Positions 42,419 to 50,389 of a stretch of 55,518 nt of DNA are shown here, one piece after another. Position 1 is the stretch's first letter. Each line of letters begins with the position of its first letter. The stretch spans positions 1-55,518 of the forward strand of contig JAKATU010000030.1 of NCBI GenBank assembly GCA_021818585.1. The letters run 5' to 3'. The notes under the pieces were generated by a model. It worked only from the letters and a program-made list of their open reading frames with translations, was not told the DNA's origin and ran no database searches. Both the position numbers and the translations under genes were made by a program. This stretch comes from Acidobacteriota bacterium. GTDB taxonomy: Bacteria; Acidobacteriota; Terriglobia; Terriglobales; Acidobacteriaceae.

Positions 42419-42468
42419 AAAAGAAATCGGGATTTCCTTGGATATGAAGAACAATCCTGGAAATCCCG
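42419..42468 (-). terminator. Candidate terminator of the hexuronate operon
   Basis: CGGGATTTCC at 42428-42437 pairs with GGAAATCCCG at 42459-42468 over a 21-base loop; the minus strand continues ATTTCTTTT. It follows the SDR stop by 42 bases. Confidence 0.5.
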
Positions 42469-42509
42469 TCAGGAGAAAGCACGCAGTCGTGCGATAGGGA
42501 AAACTGGTT

Positions 42510-43283
42510 CTACTGGTTGACGCCGCTGGCGAGGAATCCGCCATCGACGACAATTGTCTGGCCGGTGACGAAGGAGCAGGCATCGGAAGAGAGAAAGACG
42601 GCTGCGCCGATGCACTCCTCGGTTTTGCCGAATCGGCCCATGGGGGTGCGCATTTTCAGCTCCTGGCCTCGGGGTGTGTTGTCGAGGAGGTCCGCATTGA
42701 GCGCGGTGCGGAAGACACCGGGCGCGATGGCGTTGACGGTGATGCCGTGCCTGGACCACTCGACGGCGAGCGAGCGGGTGAGGGAGACGACAGCGGCCTT
42801 GCTGGCGGCGTAGGCGGCGACCTCACTGAGGGCGACGAAGCTGTTGAGGGAGGCGATGTTGACGATGCGTCCATAGCCACGGCTGAGCATGTGCTTGCCG
42901 AAGACCTGACAGGCGCGGAGGGTGCCGGTGAGGTTGGTGTCTATGATGCTGTTCCACTCATCCTCGGGCATGGTGAGGGTGGGCGTGCGCTTAATTTTGC
43001 CGGCGCAGTTGATGAGGATGTCGACTTTGCCGAAGGAATCCAGCGTTGCGGCGAGGAGTGCTTCGAGCGAGGCGCGATCGCCCATGTCGGAGGTGAGGCG
43101 GAGGGTCCTGCGTCCGCGCTGCTCGATTTCGGCTGAGGTTTCATCGACGTTCTGCTGGCGGCGTGCGCTGGCGACGACGTCAGCACCTGCTTCGGCCAGC
43201 CCCAGACTGAGGGCTTTGCCGATACCTGAAGTTCCGCCGATGACGACGGCGGTTTTGCCTTGAAGATTGAATAACTGACTCAT
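42510..43283 (-). CDS. SDR oxidoreductase, KduD/sugar-acid dehydrogenase-like
   Basis: The 257-residue Rossmann enzyme has GGTSGIG at 16-22, NCAG at 92-95 and the catalytic Ser145, Tyr158 and Lys162. The overall pattern and VSLTRSLAVEWSRHGITVNA match 2-dehydro-3-deoxy-D-gluconate 5-dehydrogenase (KduD), gluconate 5-dehydrogenase and similar sugar-acid dehydrogenases. It follows tagaturonate epimerase after 16 bases, with AAGGAAAACGC before its ATG. No canonical UxuB is seen in this island, so this enzyme may reduce fructuronate to mannonate. Alternatively it handles unsaturated uronate from pectate. The substrate cannot be told from sequence. Confidence 0.87.
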   Translation of the reverse strand: MSQLFNLQGKTAVVIGGTSGIGKALSLGLAEAGADVVASARRQQNVDETSAEIEQRGRRTLRLTSDMGDRASLEALLAATLDSFGKVDILINCAGKIKRTPTLTMPEDEWNSIIDTNLTGTLRACQVFGKHMLSRGYGRIVNIASLNSFVALSEVAAYAASKAAVVSLTRSLAVEWSRHGITVNAIAPGVFRTALNADLLDNTPRGQELKMRTPMGRFGKTEECIGAAVFLSSDACSFVTGQTIVVDGGFLASGVNQ

Positions 43284-43299
43284 GCGTTTTCCTTATGCG

Positions 43300-44571
43300 C
43301 TAGGCGCCGCGCCCGAGGAAGACCGGGACGATGTGGCGCTCGTAGAGGTTTTCCGTGACGTTTTTGGCGACGACCGGCTCGTTGGCTTCGAGGAGATCGA
43401 GATAGCGGCGGCCCATTTTGGCGGCGACCTTGAAGCCGACGTGGAGAAGCTGGCGGAAGCTCTGGTTGTAGCCCGGATTGGACTGCACGTGACGCAGCGC
43501 GGAGGTGTACTGCTCGGAGGTCCAGTTGCGGACGGCGTCCGGCGCGGGCAGCTTTGCGGGTTCGATGTCAATGACGGTGGAGTAGGGAGCGCAGAGCTCT
43601 TCGCGATGGGCGAATGCGTCGGCGTAAACATCCTTGGCGAGGACGAGGCCTTCGCCACCGGCTTCTGCGAGGCCGATGATCTCTTCGAGCCAGGTGGTTC
43701 CTGCGGTCTTGAGGTGCACGCCGCAGTCAAAGCGCTGCATGGTGCGGTAGATGGCCGGGTAAATGGAGAACTTGTCACTGCCGGAGTGGACGCTGAGCTT
43801 GAGATTCGCGGGCAGGCCGTAGTGCTTGACGGCGTAGGCGATGGCGGCGACGTCGAGGGCCATTTCGCGTTCGAACTGGACGGTGTTGCCTACGTAGTCG
43901 ACGCCCTTGTTGAAGCGGCCGCTGAATTTGGGGGCGATGGTCTGGATGGGGATTTGCTCGTCGGCGATGGCGGTGAGGATGATGAGCAGCTCGACGGGGC
44001 TTTGCGCGCGGTCGGTTTCATCCATGGAGATTTCCGGGATGAAGTTGCCCTTGCCTTTGACGCTTTCGATTTTGCGGTAGACCTCGCCGGCGTGCTGGAT
44101 GGCGGCGAGGAACTTGGAGGCGGTTTCACGGAGGTTTTCCGTGGTGATGGTGAATTCTTCGTCGATGCCTTCGAGTTTCACCTTGCCTTGCAGCTCAGGG
44201 TGACGCTGGATGAAGGCGTCGATGTCTGCCGGGGCCGCGGGCTTGCCGATGAGGTCGGCGACATCGATGGTGTAGAAGTCGCAGGGCGCGAGGAAGCGAT
44301 CTACGGTCTGGAGGGTGATGTGGTCGGCGTCGCAGAAGTATGGCTTATCCCAGCCGAGGGCCTTGACGGCCTCGTCGGCCGCGGCGCGCACGCCGGACGG
44401 TTCGGAGCCGATGATGAGGTGCTCACGATTGGATTTGTTCCAGACGGGAACGACTTCTTTGCCGGCCTTTGCGGCCTGGATGCATGCGGTGAGCTGCGCC
44501 TTTGCCTGATGGGCGAAACGGTCCCCGGCGCCTAACGAATATTTATTCAATACGAGCGGATTGCCTGCCAC
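43300..44571 (-). CDS. uxaE: Tagaturonate/fructuronate epimerase
   Basis: The 423-residue UxaE-family enzyme interconverts D-tagaturonate and D-fructuronate, letting galacturonate enter the glucuronate branch without altronate steps. Recognisable blocks are FIPEISMDETDRAQSPVELL near 178-197, APKFSGRFNKGVDYVG near 212 and LSVHSGSDKFSIYPAI near 258, with Glu, Asp and His as probable metal ligands. The start is GTG 44571, one base after the LarA-like stop. With UxaC upstream in the same operon it completes galacturonate to fructuronate. uxaA, uxaB and uxuA are absent from the window. Confidence 0.9.
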   Translation of the reverse strand: MAGNPLVLNKYSLGAGDRFAHQAKAQLTACIQAAKAGKEVVPVWNKSNREHLIIGSEPSGVRAAADEAVKALGWDKPYFCDADHITLQTVDRFLAPCDFYTIDVADLIGKPAAPADIDAFIQRHPELQGKVKLEGIDEEFTITTENLRETASKFLAAIQHAGEVYRKIESVKGKGNFIPEISMDETDRAQSPVELLIILTAIADEQIPIQTIAPKFSGRFNKGVDYVGNTVQFEREMALDVAAIAYAVKHYGLPANLKLSVHSGSDKFSIYPAIYRTMQRFDCGVHLKTAGTTWLEEIIGLAEAGGEGLVLAKDVYADAFAHREELCAPYSTVIDIEPAKLPAPDAVRNWTSEQYTSALRHVQSNPGYNQSFRQLLHVGFKVAAKMGRRYLDLLEANEPVVAKNVTENLYERHIVPVFLGRGA

Positions 44572-44572
44572 T

Positions 44573-45856
44573 TTATGATGCCTCGCCTTCTAGATTGCCT
44601 CGCCAGGCCCACAGGCCGAGCGCAGGGTTGGGAATGAAGAAGATTTCTTCACCATTGACGGTATTCAAGCCCTGCTGGAGCTTGCCGATGTCGTATTTTT
44701 GCTGAAGCGCGGAGAGGTCGCCGTATTGGAAGGCGACGCCTTCGACTTCTTCGCGGGTGAGATGGCCGGGCGCCCAGGTGATCCGGAATCGGCCCTCGGA
44801 GGAGCCGTGAATGAGGTGGGCGGCTGCACTGAGGTCGCTGGCCAGCTCGGGATTGTTGCGCACGGCTTCCAGCGTGGCGGGAGTTCCGCGATAGCCGTAT
44901 TTGCGGATGAGCGCGTCGATGCTTTTGTCCTCGCCAAACTCGTGCACGCCGGGCGCTAGGATGATGAGCTCGGCGTTGTCCGCAAGAGCCATGCGGGTGC
45001 GATAGACAGCCTTGTTGCCGAGCCATGTGGACTGGAACTCGTGCGGGTCAAGGTAGACGACGGCTTTGCGGATGGGCTCGTCGAGGATTTCAAAGTTGAC
45101 CTTGAGGCTGAGCTCGGCGGCGCGATTGAAGCACTCGACATCATCGCCGATGAAGAGGCCGCGCACGGCGAGGCCGCCGCTTTCGGTGCGGCCGACTACG
45201 GTGAGCACATAAACGATGGGGATGTGCTTGAGGAATTTGTCAGACGCATAGTTGAGGACGCGACGGACGGGATTGTCTGCGCGGCCCATGATGCGCTCCA
45301 TGCCGTATACGGCGCCGAGGTAGTGGCTGCGGTTGATGCCTTCGCGGCCGCCTGTTCCGACGAGAATGTTTTTGTTGTAGTTGGCCATGCCGATGACTTC
45401 ATGGGGGACGACCTGGCCGATGGAGAGGACGAGATCGAAGCCTCCCTGAGAGATGAGGCGGTTGACCTGCGCAGGCCAATCGTAGTCGAGCTTGCCTTCA
45501 GAGACTTCTCGGATGAATTCTGCCGGGACTGTGCCGACGGTTTCAATGTCCGTGCGCCAGTTGTGGGCCTGGAAGAGATCCTGAGGCACGTCACCGAACA
45601 TGCGCGTGATTTGCGCGGGCTGCATGGCGACGTGGGTGCCGAGTGCGGGGAGAATGGCCTGCAGGCGGTCTCCGTAGTACTGCCATGCGTAACGGGTGAG
45701 TTCGCCGGCGTGAGAGTGGGAACGGGTCTGGTCGGGCGGGACCGCGAGCACACGCTTGCGGTCCCCCAGTTTGGCGAGGCTTTCGATGAGGAGCGACTGC
45801 AACTGCTCCTGCGAGATCTCGGTATCCACGCTTCCTATAGAACAGTAGAGGCTCAT
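44573..45856 (-). CDS. LarA-like nickel-pincer racemase/epimerase
   Basis: The 427-residue product belongs to the lactate racemase (LarA) superfamily of enzymes using a nickel-pincer nucleotide. In Lactobacillus LarA the key residues are His108, His174, Lys184 (cofactor attachment) and His200. Here His152 in GQVVPHEVIG, Lys162 in NYNKNILV and His178 in NRSHY keep the same +10 and +26 spacing, and His75 in GTHVAM fits His108. The enzyme should move hydride at a 2-hydroxy acid. In a hexuronate operon the best guess is C2 epimerisation of an aldonate such as mannonate to gluconate, as described for the family member GntE. Cofactor genes larB, larC and larE are not in the window. The start overlaps the transporter stop. 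Confidence 0.85.
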   Translation of the reverse strand: MSLYCSIGSVDTEISQEQLQSLLIESLAKLGDRKRVLAVPPDQTRSHSHAGELTRYAWQYYGDRLQAILPALGTHVAMQPAQITRMFGDVPQDLFQAHNWRTDIETVGTVPAEFIREVSEGKLDYDWPAQVNRLISQGGFDLVLSIGQVVPHEVIGMANYNKNILVGTGGREGINRSHYLGAVYGMERIMGRADNPVRRVLNYASDKFLKHIPIVYVLTVVGRTESGGLAVRGLFIGDDVECFNRAAELSLKVNFEILDEPIRKAVVYLDPHEFQSTWLGNKAVYRTRMALADNAELIILAPGVHEFGEDKSIDALIRKYGYRGTPATLEAVRNNPELASDLSAAAHLIHGSSEGRFRITWAPGHLTREEVEGVAFQYGDLSALQQKYDIGKLQQGLNTVNGEEIFFIPNPALGLWAWRGNLEGEAS

Positions 45857-47181
45857 GCTGAGGCTTTTCCTTCACTGATGTTTATGTGAGCCGGCGCGAG
45901 CTTTGGAGTAATGAAGTGAATGATGACAAGCGCGAGCAGGTAGGCGAAGCATGCGATTCCAAACAGCGGAATGTAGCTGTGCGTGAAGTGCACGATGTAG
46001 CCGGTGGCCAACTGGAAGAGCGCGCCACCGATGGCTCCGGCCATGCCGCCGATTCCGATGACGCTGCCGACGGCAGCCTTTGGAAATACGTCAGAGGGCA
46101 GGGTGAAGAGGTTGGCGGACCATCCCTGGTGTGCTGCGGTGGCGAGACCCACAAGGCCGACGACGACCCACAGATGATGGATGAACGGTGCGGCGAAGAC
46201 GGGTACGACGCAGAGGGCGCAGACCAGCATGGCGACTTTGCGTGAGACGTTGAGGTTTCTACCGGCATTGATGAGGATGGAGGAGATCCATCCGCCGCCG
46301 ATGCTGCCAACGGTTGCAATGGTGTAGACGATGACGATGGGCAGGCGATTGGAAGCGAGGCTGAGGCTGAAGGTGGTTTGGAGATAGCGTGGCAGCCAGA
46401 AGAGATAGAACCACCAGATTGGATCGGTGAGGAACTTGCCGATGGAGAATGCCCATGTTTCCTTGCAGGGCAGGACTCGGCTCCAAGGGACTTTTTCGAG
46501 TTTTTCGATCGGGTCGCTGAGGATGAGATCGAGTTCAGACTGCGAGACGCTGCGGTGTTTCTCCGGCCGGTTGTAGTAGAAGAGCCAGATGATGAGCCAG
46601 ACGATGCCGAAGGCGCCTGTTACGACGAAGGCTCCGCGCCAGGAGACGGCTACGACGAGCGTGGGAACAATGAGCGGAACGACGATGTTGCCGATGTTGG
46701 AGCCGGAGTTGAAGATGCCGGTGGCGAGAGCGCGCTCGCGCTTGGGGAACCACTCGGCTACTGCCTTGATGCAGGCGGGGAAGTTAGCTGCCTCGCCGAG
46801 GCCGAGCATGAACATGGCAATGCCCAGGGTGATGACGGAGAATGCCGCGCCGGGGAGCATGGCGGCGATGCTCCAGAGGGTGATGGCGATGGCGAAGGCC
46901 TTGCGGGTGCCGAGCTTGTCCGCGAGTCCACCGGCGATGACCATGCCGATGGCGTAGGCGACCTGGAAGCAGAAGAGGATGTAGCCGTACTTCACGCTGT
47001 CGAGGCCGGGGATGATGCCCTGGAGGAACTTCTCAAGGTATGCGAGAACGCCGCGGTCAACGTATGCGATGAGGGTGGCGAAGAACAGCATCGTGCATAC
47101 GATCCAGCGCTGATGCGAAATGCGATTCTTTGAGCCGAATGTGCCAAAGAACGAGTCAGTTTGTGCGGGCTTTGCTGCCAT
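45853..47181 (-). CDS. MFS anion:cation symporter, ExuT-like hexuronate transporter
   Basis: The 442-residue inner-membrane carrier has 12 predicted helices and the ACS-family signatures AYVDRGVLAYLEKFL (helix 1), GGLADKLGTRKAF (loop 2-3) and GLGEAANFPACIKAVAEWFPKRERALATG (helix 4). This branch includes ExuT and GudP, which import hexuronates or aldarates with protons. The gene lies in the operon uxaC-transporter-LarA-uxaE-SDR: it begins 48 bases after uxaC behind GGAGATGG and overlaps the LarA-like start in ATGA. Galacturonate is therefore the likely cargo. Confidence 0.9.
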   Translation of the reverse strand: MAAKPAQTDSFFGTFGSKNRISHQRWIVCTMLFFATLIAYVDRGVLAYLEKFLQGIIPGLDSVKYGYILFCFQVAYAIGMVIAGGLADKLGTRKAFAIAITLWSIAAMLPGAAFSVITLGIAMFMLGLGEAANFPACIKAVAEWFPKRERALATGIFNSGSNIGNIVVPLIVPTLVVAVSWRGAFVVTGAFGIVWLIIWLFYYNRPEKHRSVSQSELDLILSDPIEKLEKVPWSRVLPCKETWAFSIGKFLTDPIWWFYLFWLPRYLQTTFSLSLASNRLPIVIVYTIATVGSIGGGWISSILINAGRNLNVSRKVAMLVCALCVVPVFAAPFIHHLWVVVGLVGLATAAHQGWSANLFTLPSDVFPKAAVGSVIGIGGMAGAIGGALFQLATGYIVHFTHSYIPLFGIACFAYLLALVIIHFITPKLAPAHINISEGKASA

Positions 47182-47229
47182 TCCATCTCCAGATTTCGTG
47201 CGCAGCGCCGGAGGGTGTCCGGCACTGCG

Positions 47230-48621
47230 CTATAGGCGGTATGCGGACTTTACCAGCTTATAGGTAAGGTCGTGAACCACTTCGAATGCCTCCTGTTCCG
47301 TAATACGGTACTCGGTGACGAGGCGAGCAAGGAAGGCACAGTCGATACGGCGGGCTACGTCGTGGCGAGCGGGGATCGAGAGGAATGCGCGGGTGTCGTC
47401 GTTGAAGCCGACGGTGTTGTAGAACCCGGCTGTCTCTGTGGCCTGCTCGCGGAATCGCATCATTCCCTCCGGGCTGTCATGGAACCACCAGGGCGGGCCG
47501 AGTCGCAGGCAGGGATAGTGGCCTGCGAGCGGGGCGAGTTCGCGACTGTAGGTGGTTTCGTCGAGGGTGAAGAGGATGATGGTGAGGTCCGGTTCGTTGC
47601 CGGCGACATCGAGCAGCGGGCGGAGCCCGTCTACATAATTCGTTGCGGTGGGGATGTCGGCGCCTGTATCGCGGCCATACTTTTCGTAGACTTTGCGATT
47701 GTGATTGCGGGCGCTGCCGGGGTGGATCTGCATGACGAGGCCGTCTTCGACGCTCATGCGGGCCATTTCGGTGAGCATCTGCGCGCGGAAGAGTTCCTGT
47801 TCGGCCTTGTCTGTGTTGCCCGAGAGGATTTTTGCGAAGAGCTTTGCGGCGTGCTCGGTAGAGAGGTTCGCGGTGTTGGCGGTGGGATGGCCGTGATCGG
47901 TGGCGGTAGCGCCGAGGGTTTTGAAGCGCTCGCGGGATTTGCGCAGAGCGTTGAGGTAGCCTGGCCAGGTGGCGGTGTCTTCCCCGGTGAGTTCGCCGAG
48001 GCGGGTGATGTTCTGGCGGAAGCCGGCGAATTCCGGATCGACGACGGAGTCTGGCCGGAAGGTGGGAATGATGCGAGCCTTCCAGTTGGAGTCGCGAATG
48101 GCCTTGTGGTCGGCGAGCGAGTCGAGCGGGGAGTCGGTGGTGGCGAGGACTTCCATGTGGAAGCGCTCGTAGAGTGCGCGCGGCAGGAACTCTGGAGTTT
48201 TGAGCTTTTCGGAGATGGTGTCGAAGTAGAGGTCTGACGTCTTTTCAGAGAGGCGCTCGGTGAGACCGAATAGCTGCTGAAAGGCGAAGTCGAGCCAGAG
48301 GCGTGTGGGTGTGCCGCGGAAGAGATGATAGTGGCTGGCAAAGAGACGCCAGACGCGGCGCGGGTTCTGAATGTTCTCGACGCCGATTTCGAGGTCATCC
48401 ATGGAGACGCCCTGGCTGTAGAGCATCCGATAGATATAGTGATCGGGCTGTACGAAGAGCTTTGCGGGGTCGGGGAATGGCTGGTTGTGTGCGAACCACG
48501 CAGCCTGGGTGTGCCCGTGCGGGCTGATGATGGGCAGCGAACAAGCGCTCTGGTAAAGCTCCCGGGCTACCGCCCGGGTAGCGGGATCAGCGGGAAAAAG
48601 ACGGTCCTCATGAATCAGCAT
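47230..48621 (-). CDS. uxaC: Glucuronate/galacturonate isomerase
   Basis: The 463-residue enzyme converts D-galacturonate to D-tagaturonate or D-glucuronate to D-fructuronate and is the entry step of the pathway. The start MLIHEDRLFPADPATRAVAR at ATG 48621 matches the usual N-terminus; the open frame to 48717 would add residues the family does not have and would bury the operator. ISPHGHTQAAWFA near 38-50 holds metal-binding His, and the central part includes DHKAIRDSNWKARIIPTFRPD. Length agrees with the family (about 465-470). First gene of the operon, with a promoter and FadR-type operator at 48655-48684. Confidence 0.93.
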   Translation of the reverse strand: MLIHEDRLFPADPATRAVARELYQSACSLPIISPHGHTQAAWFAHNQPFPDPAKLFVQPDHYIYRMLYSQGVSMDDLEIGVENIQNPRRVWRLFASHYHLFRGTPTRLWLDFAFQQLFGLTERLSEKTSDLYFDTISEKLKTPEFLPRALYERFHMEVLATTDSPLDSLADHKAIRDSNWKARIIPTFRPDSVVDPEFAGFRQNITRLGELTGEDTATWPGYLNALRKSRERFKTLGATATDHGHPTANTANLSTEHAAKLFAKILSGNTDKAEQELFRAQMLTEMARMSVEDGLVMQIHPGSARNHNRKVYEKYGRDTGADIPTATNYVDGLRPLLDVAGNEPDLTIILFTLDETTYSRELAPLAGHYPCLRLGPPWWFHDSPEGMMRFREQATETAGFYNTVGFNDDTRAFLSIPARHDVARRIDCAFLARLVTEYRITEQEAFEVVHDLTYKLVKSAYRL

Positions 48622-48654
48622 GCTTTGGAGTCTCACTTTGAGGTTGCGCGGAAC

Positions 48655-48684
48655 ATCATAGCTGCCCCGGCTAAGGTCTGACCA
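48655..48684 (-). promoter_or_regulatory. Candidate uxaC operon promoter with overlapping operator
   Basis: On the minus strand TATGAT (plus 48655-48660) and TGGTCA (48679-48684) are 18 bases apart. The -35 lies in TGGT-CAG-ACCT (48674-48684), one base off the operator form, so a repressor there would compete directly with polymerase. Confidence 0.5.
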
Positions 48685-48823
48685 CAAGGATACACGCATC
48701 GATGCAGGATGCGACACGAGGCAAAAAAAAGAGGGTGAATTTTGTGATGGGGTGAGAGTAGCTCGAAAGACACGGCGCTGGGAGGGCCGGCGGAAACCGA
48801 GATCTGGTCGGTTTCGGGGAGCT

Positions 48824-49039
48824 TTAGCTTCTGTATGCGGTGCTGGCGGAACCTGAGACTACTGACAGAGGCTGGTGGAGCAATTGCGAGACGTGCGTCT
48901 GGTGAAGGTTGATTTTGCGATTGGGGTGGTAGTAGTGCCAGAGGAAAAATACAAAAACTAGTACGATGAGAAGCGCGAGGAAGGGAAGAATGGCCTTGAA
49001 GATGGCCTTACCATTGCCTTTGTTGTTCGTTGCAGCCAT
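48824..49039 (-). CDS. Small single-pass membrane protein, hypothetical
   Basis: A 71-residue product is predicted from ATG 49039: a Lys/Asn-rich N-tail, one membrane helix (about 15-35; FLALLIVLVFVFFLWHYYH) and a polar C-tail with HQTHVSQLLHQPLS, rich in His and Gln. No Shine-Dalgarno is evident. The longer open frame to 49150 adds residues that look like non-coding sequence. Function unknown. It lies between uxaC and DAHP synthase on the same strand, but spacing gives no firm operon link. Confidence 0.5.
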   Translation of the reverse strand: MAATNNKGNGKAIFKAILPFLALLIVLVFVFFLWHYYHPNRKINLHQTHVSQLLHQPLSVVSGSASTAYRS

Positions 49040-49093
49040 ATTTTTTATGTTATCGCAGGCGTGAGCGGAATGGCGCGGCGAGTCAGGCAGGCT

Positions 49094-49112
49094 CCCCGCG
49101 ATAAGCGCGGGG
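49094..49112. repeat. Hairpin CCCCGCG/CGCGGGG
   Basis: A perfect 7-bp GC-rich inverted repeat with loop ATAAG lies between the DAHP synthase stop and the small membrane protein. It may be an intergenic repeat or a weak terminator of the DAHP synthase gene; no T-run follows. Confidence 0.4.
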
Positions 49113-49179
49113 ATGCAGCGAAGCGAGAAGAATGGCTGGAGAAGGAGCACATCGGGGGATGTGGTCCTGAGAATGAAAG

Positions 49180-50247
49180 CTATTTGTTGTTGATGGCGCG
49201 ACGCTTTTGGACGGCGGCGGCGAGCTCGTGGAGGAGGGTTTTTGTTTCCGGCCAGTCGATGCAGGCGTCTGTGATGCTTTGCCCATAGACGAGGGGTAAG
49301 CCGGGGACGAGTTTTTGTGCTCCGGCGACGAGGTTGCTCTCGATCATGACGCCCATGATGCGGTTTTCCCCGGCCGCGAGTTGGCTTGAGACGTCGCGGC
49401 AGACGGCGGCCTGCTTGCGGTGGTCCTTGCTGCTATTGGCGTGGCTGCAGTCGACCATGATGCGGGGTGCGACCCCGGTTTTTTCCATCTTCTGCGCGGT
49501 GGTGGCGACCGAAGTTGCGTCGTAGTTGGTGACCTCGCGTCCGCCGCGGAGGATGATGTGGCAGTCAGGATTGCCGGAGGTGAGGAGGATGGCGGCTTGT
49601 CCGGTGTCGGAGGTTCCGAGGAAGGTGTGCGGATGGCTGGCCGAGAGGATTGCCTCTATGGCGATCTGGACGTTGCCGGAGGTGCCGTTTTTGAATCCGA
49701 CGGGGCAGGAAAGGCCGGAGGCGAGCTGGCGGTGGACCTGACTCTCGGTGGTGCGCGCGCCGATGGCGCCCCAACTGACCAGGTCGGCGACGTACTGCGG
49801 GGAGATCATATCGAGATATTCTGTGCCGGCGGGGACGCCGGTTTCGGCGAGGTCGAGGAGCAGGCGGCGGGCCATGCGCAGGCCTTCACTGATGCGGAAG
49901 GACTCATCGAAGTAGGGATCGTTGATGAGACCTTTCCAGCCGAGTGTGGTGCGCGGCTTCTCAAAGTAGACACGCATAACGAGCATGAGGTCGGTGGAAA
50001 GCTCGGCAATGGCTTCCTTGAGCAGGCCGGCGTATTCGCGGGCTGCGGCGGGGTCGTGGATGGAACATGGGCCGACAACGACGACGAGGCGATCGTCTTT
50101 TCCATTGAGGACGTCCACGATCTGGCGGCGTGCCTCGAAGACGGTACGGGAGGCGTTGTCGGTGACAGGCATCTCCTCCTCAAGAAAGATGGGAGGAAGA
50201 ACGATCTTGCTGGATTTGATCCTGAGATTATTTGTGGGGTACGTCAT
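49180..50247 (-). CDS. aroG: 3-deoxy-7-phosphoheptulonate (DAHP) synthase, class I
   Basis: The 355-residue TIM-barrel enzyme joins phosphoenolpyruvate and erythrose-4-phosphate in the first step of the shikimate pathway. Family motifs are intact: VVGPCSIHDPAAAREYA near 57-73, YFEKPRTTLGWKGLINDP near 93-110, GARTTESQVHR, and MVDCSHANSSKDH near 265-277, which hold the PEP and metal sites. Length fits AroF/AroG/AroH of E. coli (about 350). Which aromatic amino acid inhibits it cannot be judged from sequence. It is divergent from the DUF2339 gene; the 142 bp between starts show no leader peptide. Confidence 0.93.
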   Translation of the reverse strand: MTYPTNNLRIKSSKIVLPPIFLEEEMPVTDNASRTVFEARRQIVDVLNGKDDRLVVVVGPCSIHDPAAAREYAGLLKEAIAELSTDLMLVMRVYFEKPRTTLGWKGLINDPYFDESFRISEGLRMARRLLLDLAETGVPAGTEYLDMISPQYVADLVSWGAIGARTTESQVHRQLASGLSCPVGFKNGTSGNVQIAIEAILSASHPHTFLGTSDTGQAAILLTSGNPDCHIILRGGREVTNYDATSVATTAQKMEKTGVAPRIMVDCSHANSSKDHRKQAAVCRDVSSQLAAGENRIMGVMIESNLVAGAQKLVPGLPLVYGQSITDACIDWPETKTLLHELAAAVQKRRAINNK

Positions 50248-50389
50248 GGACTTTTACTCAGGATACTAGAGGAAGCGGGCGGTTAGCTGTATCCATGTAT
50301 CAGGGATGGCCGATGCGGGCGGGACTTTGGCCGTATACCGACCAAAGTCGGGCTGAGGGCGTCTCCAAACTGGTGTAAAGTGTGTGACG

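Noticed and set aside
43282..44535. Long plus-strand frame opposite uxaE
   Set aside because: Antisense shadow of a gene with clear family motifs and operon context; no recognisable domain.
47272..48237. Plus-strand frame of about 320 residues opposite uxaC
   Set aside because: Same reason: mirror of a conserved gene, low-complexity acidic content.
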